From Vibrio gigantis (GTDB lineage Bacteria; Pseudomonadota; Gammaproteobacteria; Enterobacterales; Vibrionaceae), in the NCBI RefSeq assembly GCF_024347515.1, contig NZ_AP025493.1, positions 682,001 through 746,000 of the forward strand: a stretch of DNA of 64,000 bases, in the 5' to 3' direction. Each line of letters begins with the position of its first letter. Position 1 is the first letter of the stretch. The position numbers were made by a program, and so were the translations under genes. The notes under the pieces are model-generated. The model was given only the letters and a program-made list of their open reading frames with translations, was not told where the DNA came from and did not search any database. Positions 24,344 through 33,139 of the stretch are shown here, piece by piece.

Positions 24344-26128
24344 TCAGACTACAGTAACTTGAGAATCGTTCGTTTCGACAATCGCTTCCTTCAACAACCC
24401 TGCGTAAATTCCATTGTGTGCCACCAGCTGTTGATGATTTCCTTGCTCAACAATTTCACCCTTTTCCAACACAAGAATCGCATCCGAGTGACGAACGGTA
24501 CTCAAACGGTGTGCAATCGCAATAACGGTTTTCTCCTTGAAAAGGCGCTGCATTGCTTTTTGAATAAGGTCTTCGGTGATTGAATCTACCGAACTGGTCG
24601 CCTCATCAAGCATCATCAATTGACCACCCTGTGCAACCGCTCGTGCGAATGAAATAAGCTGCGTTTGCCCCACAGACAAGTTGGAGCCATTCTTTTCCAA
24701 ATGGAAGTCATAACCCAGAGGGAGTTGTTCAATAAACCTATCGGCATAAACATATCTCGCCGCCTGTTCAACCTCAGTTCTAGATAAATGCGTTTTACCT
24801 AGCGCGATATTGAATTGGATTGTCTCTTCAAATAAGTGCACGTCTTGCATCATCATTGAGAACAAATGAGCTGAGTCTTCACTTGAGATCTGTGACAGCT
24901 CTATTCCATTCAATAAAATGCTGCCTTCATAGTCTTGGTAGGTTTTAGAGATCAGACGCAGAATCGTCGACTTCCCCGACCCCGTCGAACCCACAAGCGC
25001 GATTTGATGCCCTTTTTCCAATACAAAAGAGACATTCTTTAGAACGTACGGCGCGTCGTCTTTATAGCGGAAGCTCACGTTCTTAAACTCAAGGCTCACA
25101 AACTGTTCGAGCTGTTTTTCAACCTCGTTAGATGGCAGCAGGTTACGCCCTTCCTCTTCGGTCGGTTCAACAAACAACTCTTCAATATGGTCAAACGCTG
25201 CAAATGAACTCTGAATCGAGGCTATCTGCGAGGTAAAGTCACGGATAGGAACAAACACTTTCTCTAAGGTGTTGATGAACGCAATCAATACACCCAAAGT
25301 GAGTGCCCCTTCTATCACTTGCTCAGAGCCATACCAGATCATAATCGCGATAGTGATCGAGGTAATGCCAGAGATAAACGAGAATAAAATCGCATCGTAT
25401 TTATTGATCTTCTTCTGCGCAGTTAGAAACTCATCGGTATAGCCTTGATAGCGTTGTTCTACTTGTTCTTCCGCTCGGTACATCTGAACGGTTTTCATGC
25501 CAAATAAGACTTCTTGTAGGAAGCCAATACCGCGAGCGAGCGAAGAACGGGTCACCTTATATAAAGCACGAAGTCGGTTTCTAACATACACCGTCAAGTA
25601 CATCACTGGCGGCATGATTATCAACACAATCATAGTTAACTGCCAGTCAATAAAGAACATCATCACCAACAGAGCAATGGTATTAATACTGTCTTTAACT
25701 AGCCCTACTACCGACTGAACAAACGTCTCGCCGATAGTTTCCAAGTCACTGGTTAATCGTGAAAGCGTTACGCCTATCGGTGTGTTATCAAAATAACTAC
25801 GTGGCAGTTGAAGCACGCGAGCAAACAACACTGAGCGCATGTCGGTTATCGTGTATTGCCCGGTTTTACGCAGGTTATAAGAATAGGTGGTATCCACCAC
25901 ATAGCTCGCCACCAGCACGGCAGCTAAATAGAAAACGTATTCGAGCAGTCCATCCATATCCCCTTGGCTCAGGTGAACATCGATCACTTGAATGATCAGC
26001 CAAGGGAACAACAAACTCGTGATGACAGAAAGAGGAAGCATAGCGATACCCAGAATCGCAGAGCCTTTGTATTTCTTAGCAAACTTAAAAAAGTGCTTGA
26101 GATACTTGAGATCAACACCTTTTAACAT
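24344..26128 (-). CDS. ABC exporter half-transporter, MdlB-like
   Basis: 594 aa: six-helix exporter membrane domain (about 15-320) and an ATPase domain (about 345-580). Walker A is GSTGSGKST and Walker B is LMMLDEATSSVD with the catalytic Glu. The signature is degenerate, LSVGQ, as in E. coli MdlB. Its start overlaps the end of the preceding half-transporter by 7 nt, so the two are made together as a heterodimer. In the dimer this subunit gives the working Walker B to the canonical ATP site. Substrates of the MdlAB group are unclear; related pairs (SmdAB) export drugs. Confidence 0.9.
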   Translation of the reverse strand: MLKGVDLKYLKHFFKFAKKYKGSAILGIAMLPLSVITSLLFPWLIIQVIDVHLSQGDMDGLLEYVFYLAAVLVASYVVDTTYSYNLRKTGQYTITDMRSVLFARVLQLPRSYFDNTPIGVTLSRLTSDLETIGETFVQSVVGLVKDSINTIALLVMMFFIDWQLTMIVLIIMPPVMYLTVYVRNRLRALYKVTRSSLARGIGFLQEVLFGMKTVQMYRAEEQVEQRYQGYTDEFLTAQKKINKYDAILFSFISGITSITIAIMIWYGSEQVIEGALTLGVLIAFINTLEKVFVPIRDFTSQIASIQSSFAAFDHIEELFVEPTEEEGRNLLPSNEVEKQLEQFVSLEFKNVSFRYKDDAPYVLKNVSFVLEKGHQIALVGSTGSGKSTILRLISKTYQDYEGSILLNGIELSQISSEDSAHLFSMMMQDVHLFEETIQFNIALGKTHLSRTEVEQAARYVYADRFIEQLPLGYDFHLEKNGSNLSVGQTQLISFARAVAQGGQLMMLDEATSSVDSITEDLIQKAMQRLFKEKTVIAIAHRLSTVRHSDAILVLEKGEIVEQGNHQQLVAHNGIYAGLLKEAIVETNDSQVTVV

Positions 26129-27885
26129 GCTGCTGCCTCCGTTTCATTCTGCTGTAGTTGCCATGTATCGTAATAGTAATCGCACGTTTTCAATAACGTG
26201 GCGTGGTCGCCCTTCGCGATCACTTTACCTTCGTTCAACACGATGATTTCATCCATATATTCAAGGGCATTAACGCGGTGTGAAACCACAAGAACCGATT
26301 GATTTTCCAATCGTTTAAACAGGCCTTCTAAGATCTTTCTTTCGGTTTCATAATCGACCGCAGACAGAACATTATCCATGATGATCAAATCGGTGGGTTG
26401 TAGTAAGGCCCGAGCAATACTCAGGCGCTGCTTCTGACCACCTGACAACATGATCCCTTTCTCACCAACTAAGGCTTGATCGCCATGCTCAAAACGCGTC
26501 ACGTCACTGGCCAACTGGCTAAGCTCTAGCACTTCATCAACCTGACTCTTTGCCAAATCAGTATCTAAGCTACCAAAACGGATATTGTCTTCGACGGTTG
26601 CTGAAAACAGGTAAGGGTCTTGAGTCACGGTTTTAATATAACGGCGCAAGTCACTGCGTGAGAAGCTAGTGATGTCCTTTTCCCCAAGGAAAATCGCCCC
26701 CTCTGGAACGTCCAAATGATGGTTCAAGCAGTTCACTAATGTCGTTTTACCCGCCCCTATTCCACCAAGTACACCGACTTTCTTGCCGACTGGGATATCA
26801 AAACTGATGTCATCGAGAATTAGACGCTCTTCACCTGAATAACTAAAGCTGAGATTGCGAACGGAAAACGTTTTTCCTTTTAGCGATTCAACATCTAACT
26901 CAGTGAGCCTATCTTCATCCAGCTCTGGGACTTTGGCGTTAAGAATGGTTTGTGCACTTTGAATGCCTACCATGCCACGCTGATAAATGGTGGCGATTCT
27001 GCCAAGCTGCATCAATGGCATAGCGAGCAAAACCGAGTAAGTTAAGAAAGCGGTTATCTCACCAAGTGTGAGTTCCTGTCTCATCAACATGAAACCACCC
27101 AGACCAAGAATGATGATTTTCATCAGATCATTGGCGTAATCGAGCACCGGCATGAAGAAGACTTGAATACGAGTGATCTTAAGACGACATTCAAGCAACA
27201 GTTGATTGAGCTTTTCAGTTTCCGCCTTCACCCAAGGTGACATCTGTTGGCTCTTGATCAGATCAATCCCTGATAGGTAACTCATCAACTGAGCAGATAG
27301 ATTTTGCAGCCGCTTCATGTGCTCTAAGTGCAGCGTTTTCATACGCTTGAAGCCCACTCGGAAAATCACAAAAGCGATTGAGATAGGAATAATCGAGTAA
27401 AGCGTTAATTCTGGTGAGATACGCCACATATAAAGGGGCGTAAGTGATAACGCTAGTAACGCATTGAAGAACTGCAAAAAGCCCACGCCGAACATCAATC
27501 GGATCCCGCCAAGGTCATTATTGATGATTGAAATTAAACGGCCTGAAGCGAAGCGTTCATGAAAGCTACTTGGTAAACGATTCAGCTTTTGTAACAGTGT
27601 CGTTTTGAGCGCTGCCTCAGTGATTCGCCCAGGGTTCAACGCATAGATCCGTGACAGGATCCGTACGACAACCATAGCGACCGACATACCCACCACAATC
27701 CAAACGTAGGTTTGAAGCTGTTGATGACCAGTTGAAGAGGCATCATCAATTAAATCTATGGCTAATTGAATATAACGAGGGATCTCTACTTGTAACCAGT
27801 TGACGAGAAAAATGAACACAATCGCTAGCAGGTACGAGGTGCGATTCATGCGCAAGTAATGGGCAATAAACTGTCTTTTAGTCAT
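26122..27885 (-). CDS. ABC exporter half-transporter, MdlA-like
   Basis: 587 aa with the same layout as its partner. Walker A is GGIGAGKTT and the signature is the full LSGGQKQR, but Walker B reads LIIMDNVLSAVD, with Asn where the catalytic Glu should be. The composite site using this Walker B with the partner's LSVGQ is therefore degenerate, while the other site is complete. This asymmetry is typical of heterodimeric exporters. It is the first gene of the pair and overlaps the second by 7 nt. A 231-nt gap separates it from the Nudix gene downstream on the plus-coordinate side. Confidence 0.9.
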   Translation of the reverse strand: MTKRQFIAHYLRMNRTSYLLAIVFIFLVNWLQVEIPRYIQLAIDLIDDASSTGHQQLQTYVWIVVGMSVAMVVVRILSRIYALNPGRITEAALKTTLLQKLNRLPSSFHERFASGRLISIINNDLGGIRLMFGVGFLQFFNALLALSLTPLYMWRISPELTLYSIIPISIAFVIFRVGFKRMKTLHLEHMKRLQNLSAQLMSYLSGIDLIKSQQMSPWVKAETEKLNQLLLECRLKITRIQVFFMPVLDYANDLMKIIILGLGGFMLMRQELTLGEITAFLTYSVLLAMPLMQLGRIATIYQRGMVGIQSAQTILNAKVPELDEDRLTELDVESLKGKTFSVRNLSFSYSGEERLILDDISFDIPVGKKVGVLGGIGAGKTTLVNCLNHHLDVPEGAIFLGEKDITSFSRSDLRRYIKTVTQDPYLFSATVEDNIRFGSLDTDLAKSQVDEVLELSQLASDVTRFEHGDQALVGEKGIMLSGGQKQRLSIARALLQPTDLIIMDNVLSAVDYETERKILEGLFKRLENQSVLVVSHRVNALEYMDEIIVLNEGKVIAKGDHATLLKTCDYYYDTWQLQQNETEAAAC

Positions 27886-28116
27886 AGTATTCTTTGTTTA
27901 GGGCAGGTTCACAGCGAGATCTAGCGGTATGATAACCCTGCAATTAAGCTAGATAGGGTCATCACTGAGGTAAAGATACATCAAAATAACTTAGTTGACA
28001 ATATCAACCATATTCAATAATTTGTTTCCGCTATTGGATTTTTGCATTGCTAGAAACAACTTTGCCGCCAAAAGTGGCGGCAAATAAATAACTTAACAGG
28101 CTTTTATTGAGTAGGA

Positions 28117-28635
28117 CTAAAGCATTTCTTTCGCGATCAAATGCAACAAAAACGTTTCACGTTCAATACTCATGCCCTTTTTAGGACTTTCAGCCATCGT
28201 TTTTTCGTTATGAGCGATCGCTTCATGGATATTCATCCACACCGGTTTCATCCCATTTTTCACTTCATAGTCTTCGTAGGCCGTTTCACCAAGCTCACGA
28301 TCGATCTTACATGAGTAGCAGTAGGAGATCATGTGCATCATATCCGCGTCGTCTTTATACCAAGGACGGAACTCTTCAAAAATACCGAACGGCTTGATGC
28401 TGTGAATATTCTTCGCACCCGTCTCTTCTTCCAGTTCACGAACCATGCCTGCAATAACATCTTCCCCTTCATCCAAACCACCACCAGGAATGGTGTAGTC
28501 GTGATAACGCTCTGTATAAAGCATCAGAATGTCTTCACCATCTAACACAATCGCACGGGCTGCGTTGCGCTTATAGACTGTTTTATTGTCTAGATGGTCG
28601 ATATCAGGGTGGATGGTTGTTTTTAGGTGTCTCAT
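28117..28635 (-). CDS. Nudix hydrolase
   Basis: 172 aa. The Nudix box occupies residues 52-74 and fits the consensus exactly: Gly52, Glu58, Arg66-Glu67, Glu70-Glu71 and Gly73. It should hydrolyse a nucleoside diphosphate linked to another moiety, using Mg. The N-terminal part RNAARAIVLDGEDILMLYTERY is typical of the general MutT/YjhB-type group; the substrate is not readable. The gene looks monocistronic. Confidence 0.9.
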   Translation of the reverse strand: MRHLKTTIHPDIDHLDNKTVYKRNAARAIVLDGEDILMLYTERYHDYTIPGGGLDEGEDVIAGMVRELEEETGAKNIHSIKPFGIFEEFRPWYKDDADMMHMISYCYSCKIDRELGETAYEDYEVKNGMKPVWMNIHEAIAHNEKTMAESPKKGMSIERETFLLHLIAKEML

Positions 28636-29005
28636 GATTCTGACTGCTCTACTGAATTTGGCGGCATCATACCATAATCATCAATAGATTCGAGGTTCAC
28701 AATCGACTTCCAGACCGCATTCCTACTCTACATCCCAGTTATAAGCGCATAGCCATCGAATCACAGTAAACCTCAAACGAGTACTCGGCAAACAAGAAAG
28801 ATCCATTTATAACTTGGATCTAGTTAGCTTGATCTAGCACTCAAAAATTGTCGAAACCTAACGAAATATCAACCTATTTCAATATCTTGACCAAATTAGG
28901 ACAACCTTTTCTGAAATCTAAAATATACTCATTTCATAGAGCTTCTCATTTGGTTCTGTAGAACTTAACGCATTCATTTGTAGACTTATCACGTAGGAGA
29001 TAAAC
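28636..29005. other. Divergent intergenic region, Nudix gene / lipoprotein gene
   Basis: 370 nt without a plausible gene. It must hold the Nudix promoter and the lipoprotein promoter. The lipoprotein start has a clear AGGAGAT ribosome site (about 28995-29001). No hairpin or operator stands out. Confidence 0.4.
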
Positions 29006-29269
29006 ATGAAGAAAATTGGTTTGATGGCTGCATGTGTCGTTGTATTAGGCGGTTGTGCAAACGACTATGCGGAATATAGCGAAGGCCAACGTGTTTCAGT
29101 CGCTAACCCAGCAGCGGTTTATTGTGTTCAACAGGATGGTGAATTAGACACGGTTACTGAAAACAATCAACGCACAACTTACTGCGTATTCGATGACGGT
29201 CAACGTGTTGAGCAGTGGGAGTATTACAGAAATAATCACGAGCAAGAATCAGAAGCTAAAAGTGAATAA
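29006..29269 (+). CDS. DUF333-domain lipoprotein
   Basis: 87 aa. A lipoprotein signal ends in VVLGGC with Cys17 as the lipidated residue. The rest matches the short DUF333 pattern: VANPAAVYCVQQDGEL, then TTYCVFDDGQRVEQWEYYR. DUF333 proteins (COG3042) are sometimes called putative hemolysins, but this is not supported by biochemistry. The residue after the lipidated Cys is Ala, so outer-membrane sorting is expected. The ribosome site AGGAGAT is strong. Confidence 0.85.
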   Translation: MKKIGLMAACVVVLGGCANDYAEYSEGQRVSVANPAAVYCVQQDGELDTVTENNQRTTYCVFDDGQRVEQWEYYRNNHEQESEAKSE

Positions 29270-29465
29270 CGCTCCCTCTGACATCACCTAACCTCTCCCC
29301 CCTTTTTATTTCAATCAATTACGTAAACTGGCTGCCAATTGGCAGCGGTTTACCGTACGAAAATACCAATTGAACACCGTTTTATTCCTGACATTTCTCT
29401 GACATTATCAAATTCCAAGACGATAGAATGCCGGCCTGTTACAAATATTTACAGGTTGAATTGAA

Positions 29466-30143
29466 ATGAAAAACCATTCTAAAACGAAAGAGCAAACTCA
29501 CATGTCTTTTGAACTCCCTGAGTTCACCCTTTCTCAATCGACCTCTCAAGTGATCTACAAGCGTTGTCAAACAGCACTGGTAGTATTAGCAATTGGTATA
29601 ATGGTCAACCTAGCAATCCGCATTGATTTTGTTTTCTTGAATGGCAGTATCGGTGAGAATTCAGTCACTGAAATGCTACAGCAACTTCTTTTAGTCCTCT
29701 CCTCTGGCGCATTTACTTTCCTCGCAAAAAAACGTCCTGAGGTAAAACATGCCGCAATGTTAATCAGTGCATTCTTTGCCGTAATGTTTATTCGAGAACT
29801 AGATCATTGGTTTGACATGATCGTACATGGCGCTTGGGTTGTTCCTGCCCTATTGGTTGCTGGTAGCGCAATTTTCTATGCGATCAAAAATGGTAAACGA
29901 ACCATTGACCAGCTTGCGCTTATTCTTGCTTCCCCACACATGAACTTACTAGTAACTGGTGTCATGCTACTGTTGGTGTTCTCTCGCCTATTTGGCATGG
30001 GTAGTTTTTGGCATGGCGTAATGGAAGAGCATTATATAAGGAATGTTAAGACCATCGCAGAAGAAGGCACAGAGCTTTTAGCTTACAGTCTGATTGCTTT
30101 TGCGAGTTTAAAGACCGTTACTGGCATCACGAGAAATAAATAA
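29466..30143 (+). CDS. Multi-pass membrane protein of unknown function
   Basis: 225 aa with six hydrophobic segments (about residues 38-55, 75-88, 93-108, 116-135, 152-172, 205-218). An internal ATG at 29502 gives a version shorter by 12 residues and is an equally possible start. Charged residues sit in or next to helices (FIRELDHWFDMIVHG and TIAEEGTELLAYS), which may be functional. I do not recognise the family. It is convergent with the DUF218 gene, with only 4 nt between stops and no clear terminator. Confidence 0.7.
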   Translation: MKNHSKTKEQTHMSFELPEFTLSQSTSQVIYKRCQTALVVLAIGIMVNLAIRIDFVFLNGSIGENSVTEMLQQLLLVLSSGAFTFLAKKRPEVKHAAMLISAFFAVMFIRELDHWFDMIVHGAWVVPALLVAGSAIFYAIKNGKRTIDQLALILASPHMNLLVTGVMLLLVFSRLFGMGSFWHGVMEEHYIRNVKTIAEEGTELLAYSLIAFASLKTVTGITRNK

Positions 30144-30147
30144 TCAC

Positions 30148-31014
30148 CTATCGCCACCAGCGATGTGTGTGATCCGATTCCGGGTCTAAATAACGATTCA
30201 ATAAAGTCAGGTTAGTATCTAGTAGAGCTAGATATTCCCTGACTTTTTTTATGTCACAACCGACTGAAGTCTGTTTGATACAGCGCTCCAATACTGGAAG
30301 TAAGCTGTCCACAATTTCACAGTGAGATGCATGCCCGACTAACTCTTTTACGGCTATCAGTGCTTCCAGTGACAATCTTTCAGGCTCCCGCCTAACCGAC
30401 TCCAAATCTCGCTCAAATACACCCGCACAAACACCTTCAAGATACACTCGATAGGTCGTCAGTACATCCATCAATAAAAATAATTGCCCTTGAGGACTTT
30501 GGTGAGGATATGGCACCGCGACATGAGCATCCAACTTCCGGTCTATCTGTAACTCGACGCCGAGTGCTGAGCACTTCTCGACTAGAACTTTAAGTAGCCC
30601 TTGCTCGTCCATTAACGATTGAATCTCGAATATACGCTGTAAGTGGTAGTCATTAGAAACGAATGTCACCTGCACACTCTGCCCATGAGTAAACAGCCCG
30701 CTTGCAATCATCTCAGAGGCCAAGTTCCGAATGTTCTCAACAGTGTTGGTCGAATACTGCTCGAGTAACATCGCCCCTAACGGAAACGAGTGTTCTCGCT
30801 GATTTTCAAGATTTCTAAAATATTGGTGCATCGCATCGGCTTCAGACAGTGTTTGCCCCTTTGTCACTCCACCACAAAATGCTACGGCGGTTTTCAGATT
30901 GGCTTTCACCGCCAGATACTCAACCAAAGCATCAACTCGACTGACTCCTTCATCAGTCAATTTATTCTCATTAAGTCGCTTACCCAGCACAATAAGGAGG
31001 TGATTAATGCTCAT
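30148..31014 (-). CDS. DUF218 (YdcF/SanA-like) domain protein
   Basis: 288 aa. The N-terminal 170 residues match DUF218: LLIVLGKRLNENKLTDEGVSR, GGVTKGQTLSEADAMHQYF, EQYSTNTVENIRNLA and FVSNDYHLQRI. There is no membrane anchor, unlike SanA, so it should be cytoplasmic like YdcF. E. coli YdcF binds SAM in vitro; the real activity of the family is uncertain. The C-terminal 110 residues are helical and not assigned. Confidence 0.85.
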   Translation of the reverse strand: MSINHLLIVLGKRLNENKLTDEGVSRVDALVEYLAVKANLKTAVAFCGGVTKGQTLSEADAMHQYFRNLENQREHSFPLGAMLLEQYSTNTVENIRNLASEMIASGLFTHGQSVQVTFVSNDYHLQRIFEIQSLMDEQGLLKVLVEKCSALGVELQIDRKLDAHVAVPYPHQSPQGQLFLLMDVLTTYRVYLEGVCAGVFERDLESVRREPERLSLEALIAVKELVGHASHCEIVDSLLPVLERCIKQTSVGCDIKKVREYLALLDTNLTLLNRYLDPESDHTHRWWR

Positions 31015-31353
31015 TTTATGTTCAAGTCTCGTTTTGGCGATTAGATGGAGTGAATTATGTATACAATACTTGTTAACAAAAGTATTTTGAAATTCTTATA
31101 TGTTGCTCGCAATAATGCTCACTATTGATAGCGACATCTTAGCTAATACAAGAATAGACGTGTCGCTTTTAAAGCAAACATAGCACGCTCTTGTATTTCA
31201 TCGCTCTATGCTTATTAGCATTAGTCGATAAAAGAGCCCTTTCAATCAATGAATACGCTCAATCAAGAATCGGTTCACTCAAAGAAGTGACACTAACTAA
31301 ATACAAATTTTACACAGAGTTCGTTCATCGAACCGTCTTCACAGGAAGTTACT
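31015..31353. other. Divergent intergenic region, DUF218 gene / sdaA
   Basis: 339 nt. It holds an imperfect 22-bp dyad at 31065-31086 and the sdaA leader. The sdaA ribosome site is AGGAAG (31341-31346). I looked for a glycine or other riboswitch fold before sdaA and saw none. Confidence 0.4.
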
Positions 31354-32724
31354 ATGCTGTCTATTTTTGATATCTACAAAATTGGGGTTGGGCCGTCCAG
31401 TTCCCACACAAATGGACCAATGATCGCTGGGTTTAACTTTACCCAAAAAATTGATGCTCAGCTTAAGCAAGTGAAACGTATTCAAATCGACTTATACGGA
31501 TCGTTATCATTGACGGGTATTGGTCACCACACAGACAGAGCAACCTTATTAGGTTTGCTAGGTAACCGCCCCGACACCATCAAAATTTCCAGTGCTAACC
31601 AAGCAATGCGTAAGGCGATTGAAGGTAAATCTCTATTGGTTAGCGGTAACCATGAAATTCATTTCGATGTAGAAAGCGACCTGCTCTTCCACAAAACGAA
31701 CCTTCCACTGCATGAGAATGGCATGACTATCTCAGCCTTTGATGCAAGTGACAATCTTCTGGATATGGAAACCTACTACTCGATTGGTGGTGGCTTTATC
31801 GCGACCGCTGATGAACTACAAAATGGGAAGCAAGAAGCAGAAACACAAGTTGAGTTCCCCTTCTCTTCTGCTGACCAGTTACTTGAACTATCGGAGCAAC
31901 AAGGGCTTAGCCTTGGTGGTTTAATCCTGCGCAACGAAGTTTCATTCCAAGATATGGATGTAATTGACCAGAAAGCCGACCAAATTTGGAAGGTGATGTC
32001 TCTGTGTATGCAACGTGGCTTTGACACTGAAGGCATTCTTGATGGCGGCCTAGAAGTAACGCGTCGAGCTCCTGCGCTTTTGAAAAAACTGGAAGCGAAT
32101 GCCTCGATTGAAAACGATCCAATGGAGATCATGGATTGGATTAACCTGTTTGCCTTTGCTGTAAGTGAAGAAAATGCAGCAGGTGGTCAGGTCGTGACAT
32201 CACCAACCAATGGTGCTGCCGGCGTAATCCCTGCAGTATTGATGTACTACCACCGTTTCATCAAAGAACTAGACACTAAGCAGCTTAAAGACTTCTTGGC
32301 AGTCTCTGGCGCTATCGGCATCCTTTACAAAACCAATGCTTCTATTTCTGGCGCTGAAGTGGGTTGTCAAGGTGAGGTTGGTGTATCTTCCTCAATGGCA
32401 GCTGCAGGCTTAACTGCCCTACGTGGTGGCAGTAACGAGCAGATCTGTATTGCAGCTGAGATCGCTATGGAACACTCACTGGGCATGACATGTGACCCTA
32501 TCGGTGGTCTTGTACAAGTACCATGTATTGAACGTAATGCTATGGGCGCAATGAAAGCTATTAATGCATCGCGCATGGCGTTGAAACGTACAAGCAAGTG
32601 TCTTATCTCGTTAGACAAGGTTATCGAAACCATGTATCAAACTGGTAAAGATATGAACAAGAAATACCGTGAAACGTCTTTAGGTGGCTTGGCGGTGATT
32701 CACATGGCACCACCGTGTGAATAA
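31354..32724 (+). CDS. sdaA: L-serine dehydratase (L-serine ammonia-lyase), single-chain iron-sulfur type
   Basis: 456 aa, the usual length. It converts L-serine to pyruvate and ammonia in the cytoplasm using a 4Fe-4S cluster. The N-terminal SIFDIYKIGVGPSSSHTNGP is the family signature. The C-terminal alpha domain holds the cysteines for the cluster, seen in MTCDPIGGLVQVPCIERNAMG and RTSKCLIS. The beta domain (to about residue 150) carries the ACT-like serine-sensing fold in the family. A terminator follows at 32800. The POT-like transporter lies 415 nt downstream on the same strand and might supply serine-containing peptides, which is inference. Confidence 0.97.
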   Translation: MLSIFDIYKIGVGPSSSHTNGPMIAGFNFTQKIDAQLKQVKRIQIDLYGSLSLTGIGHHTDRATLLGLLGNRPDTIKISSANQAMRKAIEGKSLLVSGNHEIHFDVESDLLFHKTNLPLHENGMTISAFDASDNLLDMETYYSIGGGFIATADELQNGKQEAETQVEFPFSSADQLLELSEQQGLSLGGLILRNEVSFQDMDVIDQKADQIWKVMSLCMQRGFDTEGILDGGLEVTRRAPALLKKLEANASIENDPMEIMDWINLFAFAVSEENAAGGQVVTSPTNGAAGVIPAVLMYYHRFIKELDTKQLKDFLAVSGAIGILYKTNASISGAEVGCQGEVGVSSSMAAAGLTALRGGSNEQICIAAEIAMEHSLGMTCDPIGGLVQVPCIERNAMGAMKAINASRMALKRTSKCLISLDKVIETMYQTGKDMNKKYRETSLGGLAVIHMAPPCE

Positions 32725-33139
32725 CAGACGAGCACACGAGTGGAGAAAGCCTCTTTAGAGATGGCATTCTTGTAAACTTAGTTTTCAATATCAAAATACA
32801 GCCAGCTGCCAAGCTGGCTTTTTTATTGGCGAGAACCCAACCGTTAACTAAAAGTGATACCCACTTAAAAGTTATTACCAGATGGCTTTCGCTAAATTTC
32901 TCTTTAATAGTTCATTACTTAACCACAAATGAAGGTGGCTAATTTTCACGCAGCCAAGCATCCACTAGCAAAATCTAACATTGCAAATTTCATTCATGAG
33001 AAATATGAATGTACTCATAAGAAAAGATATATCGCGCAAAGTCCGGTTTGGGATAGATGTTTCAGTTTATGTATTACTAGCAATGGTATTATAATTGGGT
33101 AATTACACTACATATTAATACTAATGTGAGAATAAAATA
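32725..33139. other. Intergenic region between sdaA and the POT-like transporter gene
   Basis: 415 nt. It begins with the sdaA terminator (32800-32824) and otherwise must hold the transporter promoter. The transporter start follows a poor ribosome site (GAGAATAAAATA). Nothing else definite is seen. Confidence 0.4.
32800..32824 (+). terminator. Rho-independent terminator after sdaA
   Basis: AGCCAGC (32800-32806) pairs with GCTGGCT (32813-32819), followed by TTTTTT. Confidence 0.88.

Noticed and set aside
31015..31353. Possible glycine riboswitch before sdaA, since serine and glycine metabolism are linked.
   Set aside because: No tandem aptamer-like folds or conserved core were seen in this region or upstream of kbl.
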